48,317 nt of DNA. Source: Chitinophagaceae bacterium (lineage in GTDB: Bacteria > Bacteroidota > Bacteroidia > Chitinophagales > Chitinophagaceae). The notes under the pieces were generated by a model that was not told where the DNA came from, ran no database searches, and worked only from the letters and a program-made list of their open reading frames with translations. Position 1 is the stretch's first letter; every line of letters begins with the position of its first letter. Of the stretch, positions 1-8,078 are shown one piece after another. The stretch lies in NCBI GenBank assembly GCA_004173355.1, contig SEAD01000022.1:1-48317 (forward strand). Direction: 5' to 3'. Made by a program: the position numbers and the translations under genes.

Positions 1-32
1 TTTCTTTTTCCCAAACCATTTGCTCCACATGG

Positions 33-1262
33 TTAATCATTTAATTTTTCAAGGTTGTAGTCGTAGGAACCCCTGCGACTGTTTATCCCGAGACTGATCT
101 TTTTATCCGCGTACCCTTCCGCCCGGATCATGAACTCAAACCGCTCCCCTTCATGGCCGCTGATTTCAGCAGGCAGGGTTTTTATTTCACCATCTGCAAA
201 AACTGCCCTGGCAGTTTTGATGCTTGGCACATTGATCCGGACCCTGAACAATTCGCCCTCTTTCGCCGGCGGATCATTACTGATCACAGGAGGCTCAATG
301 GGTAGCGGCACCGGGGATGGATTGATGGTCATTAGCAGCAGCATAACCAGCACCGCAAATCCGGCTACTGAAGCCAGCCAGAGGGGGCGACCAACTTTCC
401 ACCTGTTTTTATTTTCACCCGAAAACAGTTCCCTGAGCGGACCAAACCCTTGCCGGGCTTTGGTCTTATCCCCGAGCATTGACCGTATTGCGGAGGCAGT
501 CGGGCGGGACGCGGGATTGGGACGAAGGCATTTCTCGATGACAGTATGCAGGACCGGCGTGATACCGGCGACCAGTATTTTCGGGTCAGTGAATGAGCCG
601 CGGAGGATGATTCCCTGCAGCACCAGCGGGTTGCTGGCTTCGAAGGGAAGGTGGCCTGTGAGCATTTCATACAACATCACCCCGAGACTCCAGATATCCG
701 ATTGTTTTTCTACCTGCTGGCGGAACTGTTCAGGTGCCATGTACTCGGTAGTGCCAACGATGAAACCCTGCTGCGTGAGTTTGGGTGAATACCGGTGTTT
801 GGCAATCCCGAAGTCCAGCATCTTGACCGTACCATCTTTTATGATCTTGAAATTGGATGGCTTGATATCGCGGTGCAGTATGTCTTTCCCGTGCAGGTAA
901 GCCAGTGCTGATACCACCTGCGAAAGGATACCGGTAGCGGCTTCAGCTGTCACGCGGCCGTGTGTCCGGAGATACTGGTCGAGTGATTCCCCTTCCACAT
1001 ACTCCATCACGATGGAAGGATGACGCCCGCTGAGATCCGATTCATACAGCCGCGCGATATTGGGATGCGTGATGGATGCCTGGATAAATGCCTCGTTGCG
1101 GAAGCGTTCGGCCATCTCCTGCTGGTGAAGGATTTTTACTGCTGCCTGTCGCCGGAGTGTGGGATGGTATGCCTTGTACACATCGCCCATTCCACCGGAG
1201 CCGAGCCGGGATGAGAGAACGTAACCTGCAACTTGCGTGATAGCCGGTGATTCCCGATGCAT
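33..1262 (-). CDS. Transmembrane Ser/Thr protein kinase (PknB-like) with PEGA-like C-terminal domain
   Basis: A Hanks-type kinase that should phosphorylate Ser/Thr residues of cytoplasmic partners. The catalytic domain spans about residues 12-265 and looks complete: glycine loop GSGGMG (21-26), ATP lysine in AVKIL (K43), catalytic HRDIKPSN (130-137), DFG (150-152) and APE (176-178). One membrane helix follows at about 292-312. Then comes a proline-rich linker and an outside domain (about 338-405) that resembles a PEGA domain, a small beta fold common on bacterial surface proteins. The gene lies 50 nt downstream of an FHA/trypsin gene on the same strand. FHA domains bind phosphothreonine, so that protein is a natural substrate or partner (inference). 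The ATG start at 1262 gives the usual short N-terminus before the kinase fold. PEGA is recognised from spacing and small conserved features only, so it is less certain than the kinase. Confidence 0.93.
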   Translation of the reverse strand: MHRESPAITQVAGYVLSSRLGSGGMGDVYKAYHPTLRRQAAVKILHQQEMAERFRNEAFIQASITHPNIARLYESDLSGRHPSIVMEYVEGESLDQYLRTHGRVTAEAATGILSQVVSALAYLHGKDILHRDIKPSNFKIIKDGTVKMLDFGIAKHRYSPKLTQQGFIVGTTEYMAPEQFRQQVEKQSDIWSLGVMLYEMLTGHLPFEASNPLVLQGIILRGSFTDPKILVAGITPVLHTVIEKCLRPNPASRPTASAIRSMLGDKTKARQGFGPLRELFSGENKNRWKVGRPLWLASVAGFAVLVMLLLMTINPSPVPLPIEPPVISNDPPAKEGELFRVRINVPSIKTARAVFADGEIKTLPAEISGHEGERFEFMIRAEGYADKKISLGINSRRGSYDYNLEKLND

Positions 1263-1312
1263 AAGCTGGTGGATTGGGCGAGTGTAGGAAGGCGTTTAAC
1301 ACACACTGAAAA

Positions 1313-2974
1313 CTATCGGTCTGCGATTTTCTTACGACCCATCAGTTCAAGACCATACTTGATCGGGATGGCAAAGGAGATCTGTGTACCACGTGCATCG
1401 GACATGCCGGCGTAGTAGATCCCGATTACATTCCCGTGGTTGTCAAACATGGGGCCACCACTGTTGCCACCGCCGGTTGCGTTGATGGTCAGCTGGTAGG
1501 AATCACCCATGGTACTGTAGGTCATGTCCTTGTCGCTCGAACCATGTACGATCCGGCCGATGCTGCCCGGGGTAACCGTTGGCGTGGGTACGGAGGTAAA
1601 CTGGTTGGCGGGATTGAACGGGTCGTTGGATTTACGCACCACGAACTGTTGCGGGGCAACGCCAGGGTAACCCATCACGGTCACCTGTTGTCCGGGTTTA
1701 ATGTCTTTATAGTTGTCGACCATCGTGACTTCTGAAAGGCTTTCAGGGATTTCCACCTTGATCAGTGCCACATCATGATTGTCTGACGGCGTCACGGACT
1801 GTACCGGGCGACGCAGCGATGTATTGGCGAAGGTTACGTTGAGGTAAGTGTTGCGACCCTTGACCAGTCCGGGTTGTATCGGACGGCCCCCGATCAGTTT
1901 TGCTTCCGAAGGCACCCATCCGAATACATCTTCCGGCATTACATCCGCTTCCGGATTGATTTCGAGTTTGCCGTTTTTTACTTCTACCAGTCCGCCGGGG
2001 AAGGCAAACTGCGGGAAACTGTAACGGGTATTCCAGGATGCGGCCACGTGGCGGTTGGTCAGGATGAATCCATCACCCGATACCACGAACCCTGAACCGG
2101 TTGCGGCTGCAACGCCGATCGGCACCCCGTCGCTTACATTCTTTTTCACGTCGAGGAATGGTTCCAACTGTCCTTCGGAATTGCGCATATAGAGTGCCCG
2201 CAACTGTCCCTTGACCGGACCGAAGCGATGCCAGAGTTCATCACTCGTGGCCACATCAAACAGCTGCCAGCCAAATTCAATCTGTACAACACGGTCTTCA
2301 TTTTCGCGGCTGATCTGGTCAGGTTGTTTGAGCGTTGAATCACCCAATACAATGGGTGGTGGTGCAGGTTTCGGATCGGGGAATATTTTATCACGGAAAG
2401 TGTAACCCAGCACGCCGAGCGCCACCACTACCAGGCCAAATAATGCTGCCATGCCTTTGTAGGATTTTTTACGCTCCGCTACCAGCATGCGCTCCACGGT
2501 TTGTTTGCCGAGGCCTGACTTGACCGGTTCGGCCGGTGGAAAGACCGTTACCTGCTGTACTTCCGATACGGTGGTGGGTTTGATAGAAGAGGGGATCTCG
2601 ATGACTTTGGTGGCCATCATCATTTCCTGCGGACGGGGATAAACATCAAACGTAAATACGGGTCCGTTGTTTCCCAGCTGCACTTCATCGCCGGGATTCA
2701 GTGGCACAGTGCCTTTCACCCGGTTTTTATTGACGAAAATACCATTGCGGCTGTTGTTGTCGGTGATCGAGAATACAGGCGGCTCTTCGCTGGTCCGGGT
2801 GATTACGCCATGTTCACGGCTTACGATTACTTCCTTTTCCGGGTCGTACTGGATCTCGCTTCCGGCCGCGCGGCCGATTTTCAGCGTTGACTTGCTGTAA
2901 TCAAATTCTTCAACCTGGTTGATTTTGCTGCCCGACGTATGGCGGATAACAAAACGTTCAATTTTTGTGCTCAT
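1313..2974 (-). CDS. Membrane-anchored FHA domain / trypsin-like serine protease
   Basis: A 553-residue fusion. Residues about 31-105 form an FHA domain, with GR (34-35), SREH (52-55) and NNSRNG (73-78), which in this family binds phosphothreonine. One membrane helix at about 174-193 follows a basic stretch, so the FHA domain should be cytoplasmic and the C-terminal half periplasmic. Residues about 220-553 form a chymotrypsin/DegP-like protease without PDZ domains. The triad is His309 (TNRHV), Asp401 (NHDVALIKV) and Ser505 (GGGNSGGP). The gene precedes the Ser/Thr kinase in the same direction, so kinase phosphorylation could be read by the FHA domain and passed across the membrane to the protease (inference). 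The domains are clear; the target of the protease is unknown. Confidence 0.92.
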   Translation of the reverse strand: MSTKIERFVIRHTSGSKINQVEEFDYSKSTLKIGRAAGSEIQYDPEKEVIVSREHGVITRTSEEPPVFSITDNNSRNGIFVNKNRVKGTVPLNPGDEVQLGNNGPVFTFDVYPRPQEMMMATKVIEIPSSIKPTTVSEVQQVTVFPPAEPVKSGLGKQTVERMLVAERKKSYKGMAALFGLVVVALGVLGYTFRDKIFPDPKPAPPPIVLGDSTLKQPDQISRENEDRVVQIEFGWQLFDVATSDELWHRFGPVKGQLRALYMRNSEGQLEPFLDVKKNVSDGVPIGVAAATGSGFVVSGDGFILTNRHVAASWNTRYSFPQFAFPGGLVEVKNGKLEINPEADVMPEDVFGWVPSEAKLIGGRPIQPGLVKGRNTYLNVTFANTSLRRPVQSVTPSDNHDVALIKVEIPESLSEVTMVDNYKDIKPGQQVTVMGYPGVAPQQFVVRKSNDPFNPANQFTSVPTPTVTPGSIGRIVHGSSDKDMTYSTMGDSYQLTINATGGGNSGGPMFDNHGNVIGIYYAGMSDARGTQISFAIPIKYGLELMGRKKIADR

Positions 2975-3140
2975 GTTGTTGTGTGGTTTGATGATGAGTG
3001 ATACTTGTAAAAGGGATGCGAAAGGGTGGAGGTTTTTGCAGGGATGGGATGGAGGGGCCGCTAACCCGTACTATATCGGGGCAGTTGCAAGATGTCATCA
3101 ATAAGGTGAAAGGATTTTGCGCTTTGGGAAAAGAAGTGGA

Positions 3141-4328
3141 TTACCTGGGTGGAAACTGGTCAATATCCTGCCAGGCGATTGTATTGTCTGCCACGATACC
3201 CAGCAGCATTTCCGCAAATGCATTCTGGGAAGTATTGCCGTTGCCCGCGCGGGTGTTGATTACAAAGGATGCGCACCAGCCGTTGGTCATGCGGAACATC
3301 ACGGATTGTGTGCCGGGAAGGCTGCCGAAATGATACCAGATGCTGCCACCTGCGGCCGCATCATTTTCCACGACCAGTCCGCAGGCGACATATTGGTTGG
3401 CCGCGGAAGGAGTGCGCATTGCGGTCAGAGTGGATGCGGTCAGTATATCCGGCCGGGTGGCGCTGCTGTCGGCTGCTGTAAACAACATCAGCATTTCGGT
3501 AGGCGTGCTGATCCAGCCCATCGGACCGTCATTGCGTGCGTAGGGATCGGAATACACATTGGCAGCTTCGCTTCCCTGGCCATAGTAAACCACTTCACCT
3601 GATTTGCGGTCGGCCAGCGTATTACCCATGATTTCAGTATGCGTAATTCCAAGTGGCTGGAGGATGGATTCCTTCATATAAGCGGCATATGTTTTTGCCG
3701 TGACCTTTTCAATGATCCTTGCCAGTACGAGGTAACCGAAGTTGGAGTACTGGTACGTGGTACCGGGTGTGTTTGACAGCGGTTTATTTTTCAGTGCCCA
3801 GTCGGTGAGCTGGTCCGCAGTCATTGCGGGATTGGTAAAACAGATATCACCCGGATAGGAGTTGTTCCAGCCCCCGGAAGTATGCCGGAGCAGGTCCCGG
3901 ACCGTTACGCTGGCCACATTGAAGGAATAGGGCGCAGCGCCATAGGCCGTACCCAGCAGGGATCCTGTACCAAATACTTTTTGTGACAAACTCAGTTTGC
4001 CATCCTGTACCAGTTTCATGATGGCTATTGCCGTGAATGTTTTTGACACACTGGCGATGCGGAAGCGGTGGTCGGTGGTTACTTTTTCCCCGGAAGTTTT
4101 GTCTGCCAGTCCGTAGCCTTTCCGGTACACGAGTTTACCGTTGTGGCTGATTGCCAGGGATGCTCCGGGTGCGGCATAGGTTGTCATGAATGCCTGGACT
4201 TTAGCATCGATGGCAGCGATATCGGTTTGTACAACGGGCTCTTCGCCCTCTTTGTTATTCTCTTTTTTGCAGGAGCCTGATACAAGTGCGATCATCAGGA
4301 AGTAAACGAGGTAATGGAACTTTTTCAT
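3141..4328 (-). CDS. Serine hydrolase lipoprotein of the class C beta-lactamase / penicillin-binding fold
   Basis: A 395-residue secreted hydrolase. I start it at the ATG at 4328, because this gives a clean lipoprotein signal (MKKFHYLVYFLMIALVSGSC, lipid cysteine at residue 20); an in-frame extension upstream has no such logic. The nucleophile motif SVSK (93-96) sits in RIASVSKTFTA, the second motif is YSN (194-196), and the third is HFG (333-335) in place of KTG. This set is typical of the broad family of esterases, D-amino-acid peptidases and cell-wall hydrolases related to AmpC, so substrate cannot be assigned. It should sit in the outer or inner membrane facing the periplasm. It is divergent from the TPR histidine kinase at 4443, and the 114-nt gap between them holds an inverted repeat. 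Confidence 0.88.
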   Translation of the reverse strand: MKKFHYLVYFLMIALVSGSCKKENNKEGEEPVVQTDIAAIDAKVQAFMTTYAAPGASLAISHNGKLVYRKGYGLADKTSGEKVTTDHRFRIASVSKTFTAIAIMKLVQDGKLSLSQKVFGTGSLLGTAYGAAPYSFNVASVTVRDLLRHTSGGWNNSYPGDICFTNPAMTADQLTDWALKNKPLSNTPGTTYQYSNFGYLVLARIIEKVTAKTYAAYMKESILQPLGITHTEIMGNTLADRKSGEVVYYGQGSEAANVYSDPYARNDGPMGWISTPTEMLMLFTAADSSATRPDILTASTLTAMRTPSAANQYVACGLVVENDAAAGGSIWYHFGSLPGTQSVMFRMTNGWCASFVINTRAGNGNTSQNAFAEMLLGIVADNTIAWQDIDQFPPR

Positions 4329-4389
4329 GACCGTGTGGGTTTTGTGTGGTTGATTCTGACCAGGCAAAAATTCCATTTCTTTAATACCC

Positions 4390-4409
4390 CTACAATACAT
4401 AATTTGTAG
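4390..4409. promoter_or_regulatory. Inverted repeat in a divergent promoter region
   Basis: CTACAA and TTGTAG form 6-bp arms separated by 8 bp, in the 114-nt gap between the divergent serine hydrolase (start 4328) and the TPR histidine kinase (start 4443). It lies 34-53 bases before the kinase start, where an operator or promoter would be expected. No partner regulator is known, and 6-bp arms can occur by chance. Confidence 0.3.
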
Positions 4410-4442
4410 TACAACTCTGCCCGTCCAGCCCATCCACCGGTT

Positions 4443-6380
4443 ATGCCAAAACTATTTATCATACCAATCCTGCTACTGGCCTGCGTTACAGGCTTTGCAC
4501 AGACAAGGCTGCTCGATAGCCTGAAAGCCGAACTTTCACGGCAGTCAGATAGAACGCAGCGGTTAAAAACGATTACCGCTATCTGTGATGACCAGTATTC
4601 ACTGAGCACGGATTCGCTCGAGAACTACGCCCTGCAGGCATCGGAGCTGGCCGGTGAGCTGGGTAATAAATATGCGGCAAGCCTCGCTAACCACAAGCTG
4701 GCGTTTTGTATGATGAAACGCGGCAAGGCCGATACCGCCTTGCTGATAGCGGAAACTGAATTGAAAAAAAACAGTGTGGCCAACAGGGACACGAGGGATA
4801 TTTATTTTAAGTTTTCCATACTGCAGGCGCAGGTGTCGAACAGCAAAGCGAATGCAGCGCAGACCATTACCACGCTTTACCGCATTCTTGGTGAGGCCGA
4901 GTTGTACAATGATACACTGGCTACGATCCAGTCCACCAATGGTATTGCGAGTGTGCGGATCCAGATGGACCAGCCCGTGGAAGCGCTGGCTACCCTGATG
5001 GGTACACTGAAATACGGGAGCAATCCACATTTTGAAAAGGCATTTGCATCCCTGTACTCGAATATTGCGATGGCGCACAATAAACTCGGGCATACGGATT
5101 CCGCATTGTTGTATGCGGACAAGGCGATCCGCCTTTGCCGTAAAATCGGCAATCTCACTTTCCTTTCCAATGCCCTCAGTTACCAGTCCAATTTTTTCCT
5201 GAAAAAAAACCAGCTCGCAGACGCAGAGGCATCCCTCCGGGAGGCGATTGAAGTGCGGAAGCGGATGAATGACGAAGCCACTTTCCAGAACGACCAGGTG
5301 CGGCTGGCGAATTTTTACCTGAATACCGGCCAGGCTGCGAAGGCCGTGGTTATATGTGAAGCCTCGCTGTCTTCGCAGTTGAATGATGTGGCCTTCCTAC
5401 GTCTCCAGGTTTACGACGTACTGGCAAAGGCATACAAGTCGCTTGGTGAGGATAAATTGTACCAGCAGACACTCGAGCGGATCATTTCGATCAAGGATAC
5501 CGTGCAGCAGGACAATGCCTCGTCTGCACTGGCTGAAATGCAGACCAGGTACGAGGTACAGAAGAAGGAGAATACCATCATCCAGCAGGAGCTTGATATT
5601 TCCCGGAAAAATTACCTGTTTTACGGATCAATCGGCGTGCTGTTGTTTGCGGTTGTGCTGGCATTGCTGACTTTCTTCAACTACCGGCGGCGGGAGAAAC
5701 TGAAACTCGACCTGTTGTTACAGAAAGAGAAGGACAGTGCCGCGCTTGCGGTGCTGCGTGCCGGGGAGAGTGAGCGGAAGCGGATTGCGGCTGACCTGCA
5801 TGATAACCTGGGTGCATATGCGGCAAGTATTGTGTCCAACCTGGAATTTATCCAGCCACAATTGCAGGATGAAGGCAGCCAGGTGGCGATGCAGGAGCTC
5901 CGGCACAATTCATTGTCGATCGTATCGCAGCTCAATGATACCATCTGGGTACTGAATAAGGATTCGCTGTCGCTTACTGCTATCAGTGACCGGGTGAAAA
6001 CGTTTATCCGCCGCGTGCAGCCCAGTTTCCCGCAGGTGCAGATGCAGGTGAGCGAGGATATAGAAGTGGATCACCTTTTGCCGCCGGCCCAGGCCTACCA
6101 GTTGTTCCAGATCGTGCAGGAGGCCGTGAACAATGCGTTGCGGCACAGTGGCAGCCGCAATGTGGACATACTTGTGGCGAGCCGTGACAGCTGGCAGGTG
6201 CTGGTGAGCGATGATGGCAGCGGGATGGATAGCCCTTCGGGAAAAAGCGGGGGAGGCAACGGGTTGGTGAATATGAAGGCCCGCGCTGCGGAGGCCGGCT
6301 GGAACATCAGCTGGTTGCCCGCTGGAGGGAAGGGTACGCAGGTGGAGGTGAGTCCCATGACCTTTGCCAGTGACCGGTAA
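4443..6380 (+). CDS. TPR-type sensor histidine kinase (HisKA_3 class)
   Basis: A two-component sensor kinase of 645 residues. A signal peptide (residues 1-20, ending GFAQ) exports the N-terminal half, which is a chain of TPR-like helical repeats (about 25-370). A membrane helix at about 391-413 leads to a coiled linker and the kinase core: HisKA_3 box ERKRIAADLHDNLG with phospho-acceptor His453, N-box NNALRHS (563-569) and glycine box GNGLVNM (605-611). This class pairs with NarL/LuxR-type regulators, and such a gene follows 56 nt downstream, so the two form one system. The sensed signal is unknown; TPR sensor domains usually bind a protein or peptide. A similar kinase without a partner gene lies at 34141. 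Confidence 0.93.
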   Translation: MPKLFIIPILLLACVTGFAQTRLLDSLKAELSRQSDRTQRLKTITAICDDQYSLSTDSLENYALQASELAGELGNKYAASLANHKLAFCMMKRGKADTALLIAETELKKNSVANRDTRDIYFKFSILQAQVSNSKANAAQTITTLYRILGEAELYNDTLATIQSTNGIASVRIQMDQPVEALATLMGTLKYGSNPHFEKAFASLYSNIAMAHNKLGHTDSALLYADKAIRLCRKIGNLTFLSNALSYQSNFFLKKNQLADAEASLREAIEVRKRMNDEATFQNDQVRLANFYLNTGQAAKAVVICEASLSSQLNDVAFLRLQVYDVLAKAYKSLGEDKLYQQTLERIISIKDTVQQDNASSALAEMQTRYEVQKKENTIIQQELDISRKNYLFYGSIGVLLFAVVLALLTFFNYRRREKLKLDLLLQKEKDSAALAVLRAGESERKRIAADLHDNLGAYAASIVSNLEFIQPQLQDEGSQVAMQELRHNSLSIVSQLNDTIWVLNKDSLSLTAISDRVKTFIRRVQPSFPQVQMQVSEDIEVDHLLPPAQAYQLFQIVQEAVNNALRHSGSRNVDILVASRDSWQVLVSDDGSGMDSPSGKSGGGNGLVNMKARAAEAGWNISWLPAGGKGTQVEVSPMTFASDR

Positions 6381-6436
6381 ACAGGTACTATAAACTAAGT
6401 ATTGCGGGCCGTTGCCGCAATGCGCAACTTTACGCA

Positions 6437-7117
6437 ATGCCAGTTACATTCAGGACCGCTTTCGCAGATGACAACAAGGTTAACCGCAACACCTTTGTGC
6501 AGAAGATCAATTCCCTGCCTTCGCTGGAGTTGATTTTTATTGCCGAGAACGGCCACCAGTGCCTTGAGGAGCTGAAAGGGCTGCCACAGGCAAAGATGCC
6601 GCAGGTACTGTTTATGGACCTGGAGATGCCGGGGATGGATGGCATTGAAACCATTGCCATGGCAAAATCGCTGTATCCGTTTATCCATTTCATTGTGCTG
6701 ACGGTTTTTGATGACGATGAAAAGATTTTTGAAGCCATCAAGGCCGGTGCTTCCGGTTACCTCCTCAAACATGAGCCGGCGCCGGTGCTGGAAGATGCGG
6801 TGATCAATGTTATGGATACCGGCGGCGCCCCGATGAGTCCGGCCATTGCCCGCAAGGCACTCAACCTGCTCAGCCGCGCCCCGGGTACACAGCCTGCCGG
6901 TCCTGCTGCCGGGCGTCAGATCCCCGTGAACATAACAGAACGCGAGCAGCAGATCCTGCAGCACATGGTGAATGGCTGGGATTCCAAACGGATTGCCAGC
7001 GAGCTGGGCCTTAGTGTGCTGACGGTGCGCAAGCATATTGCAAATATTTATGAGAAGCTGCATGTCAACTCGAAAGCACAGGTGATCAGTCTTGCGCATA
7101 AGAATAAATGGGTATAA
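6437..7117 (+). CDS. NarL/FixJ-type response regulator with LuxR helix-turn-helix
   Basis: A 226-residue regulator. The receiver domain (about 4-125) has the acidic pair D11/D12, phospho-acceptor Asp61 (LFMDLEMPG), the switch threonine T89 and the conserved lysine K111. A short linker rich in Pro, Gly and Ala leads to a LuxR-type DNA-binding domain (about 164-226), with the usual TEREQQILQ start and the recognition helix around LSVLTVRKHIANIY. It follows the TPR histidine kinase by 56 nt and is almost certainly its phosphorylation target. No target promoter can be named from the sequence. The first residues (MPVTFRTAFADDNK) fit the start of a receiver fold, so the ATG at 6437 is well placed. 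Confidence 0.95.
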   Translation: MPVTFRTAFADDNKVNRNTFVQKINSLPSLELIFIAENGHQCLEELKGLPQAKMPQVLFMDLEMPGMDGIETIAMAKSLYPFIHFIVLTVFDDDEKIFEAIKAGASGYLLKHEPAPVLEDAVINVMDTGGAPMSPAIARKALNLLSRAPGTQPAGPAAGRQIPVNITEREQQILQHMVNGWDSKRIASELGLSVLTVRKHIANIYEKLHVNSKAQVISLAHKNKWV

Positions 7118-7124
7118 TTCCGAA

Positions 7125-7155
7125 TTTATCCCGAGGGTGGGATTCCCTATCTTCG
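7125..7155 (+). promoter_or_regulatory. Candidate Bacteroidota-type promoter for pyrH
   Basis: TTTA (7125-7128), then 19 bp, then TATCTTCG (7148-7155). This differs from the Bacteroidota consensus TTTG-N19-21-TAnnTTTG at one base in each box. Transcription would start near 7162, giving a leader of about 13 nt before the pyrH ATG. It suggests that pyrH is expressed apart from the upstream two-component genes. Confidence 0.5.
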
Positions 7156-7174
7156 CAGCGCAAAAAACAATTCC

Positions 7175-7888
7175 ATGCTCCCTAAGTATAAACGTATTCT
7201 GCTGAAACTTTCCGGTGAATCGCTGATGGGCGACAAAAGTTTCGGTTTCGACACATCCGTTATTGCCCAATATGCACAGGACATCAAGTCCATCACAGAT
7301 CTAGGAGTACAGGTCGCCATTGTAATCGGCGGCGGTAATATCTACAGGGGGATGAATGAAGCGGAAACGGGTATCGAAAGGGCACATGGCGATTATATGG
7401 GTATGCTGGCTACCGTGATCAACGGTATGGCCCTGCAAGCCGGACTGGAACGCATAGGCGTTTATACCCGCCTCCAGAGCGCGATCAAGATGGAGCAGAT
7501 TGCCGAACCATATATCCGCCGCCGTGCGATCCGCCACGTTGAAAAAGGCCGTGTGGTCATTTTCGGTGCCGGCACCGGGAATCCCTATTTCACTACTGAC
7601 ACTGCGGGTTCATTACGGGCGATTGAAATGAGCGCCGATGTGATCCTTAAAGGGACGCGCGTGGATGGTATTTACACTGCAGATCCGGAAAAGGATCCTA
7701 CTGCAACAAAATATTCCACACTGACTTTCCAGGAATGCCTGTCGCAGAACCTCCGGGTTATGGACATGACGGCGTTCACGCTTTGTATGGAAAACAACCT
7801 GCCGATCATTGTTTTTGATATGAATACTGAAGGTAACCTGCGCCGTGTGGTGACGGGTGAAAAGGTGGGTACGCTGGTTACAGGATAA
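7175..7888 (+). CDS. pyrH: UMP kinase
   Basis: Phosphorylates UMP to UDP with ATP in the cytoplasm, an essential step of pyrimidine nucleotide synthesis. The 237-residue length and the amino-acid-kinase fold match bacterial PyrH. Landmarks are the start [16 protein letters not shown] with the phosphate-binding lysine and glycine, the GGGNIYRG loop, the [13 protein letters not shown] segment typical of PyrH, and the C-terminal [14 protein letters not shown]. Bacterial UMP kinases are hexamers activated by GTP and inhibited by UTP (family knowledge). The gene has its own candidate promoter and is followed by a modest terminator hairpin. Nothing unusual is seen. Confidence 0.97.
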   Translation: MLPKYKRILLKLSGESLMGDKSFGFDTSVIAQYAQDIKSITDLGVQVAIVIGGGNIYRGMNEAETGIERAHGDYMGMLATVINGMALQAGLERIGVYTRLQSAIKMEQIAEPYIRRRAIRHVEKGRVVIFGAGTGNPYFTTDTAGSLRAIEMSADVILKGTRVDGIYTADPEKDPTATKYSTLTFQECLSQNLRVMDMTAFTLCMENNLPIIVFDMNTEGNLRRVVTGEKVGTLVTG

Positions 7889-7953
7889 ATTATTTTTGTG
7901 AGTGCCCTAAAACACTACAACACAGCGCAATTGCTGTAAAAACCCCACCAATC

Positions 7954-7980
7954 CGCTTTTTCATGAGCTAAGCGTTTTTA
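7954..7980 (+). terminator. Possible intrinsic terminator after pyrH
   Basis: A short stem CGCTT/AAGCG (7954-7958 and 7970-7974) with an 11-base loop, followed directly by TTTTTA. It is enclosed by a wider pairing of GTAAAAAC (7936-7943) with GTTTTTAC (7974-7981). The stem is short, so this is a moderate call. Confidence 0.4.
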
Positions 7981-8078
7981 CTTTTAAATATAAGCAATTA
8001 TATTGCGGTAGGATTCCAATCTCCCGCCTGAAAAGCCTCAGTACCGAACCTTTTATTGAGACTTTAACTCCAACTGTT

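Noticed and set aside
2975-3140. Promoter or small gene between the FHA-protease and the serine hydrolase
   Set aside because: No TAnnTTTG box with a proper -33 partner and no open frame with a family likeness.
3141-4328. Calling this gene a beta-lactamase resistance gene
   Set aside because: The third motif is HFG rather than KTG, and the family is mostly esterases and peptidases; resistance cannot be inferred.
6395-7270. Long minus-strand frame covering the response regulator
   Set aside because: No recognisable domain, and the plus strand here encodes an unmistakable receiver and LuxR domain.
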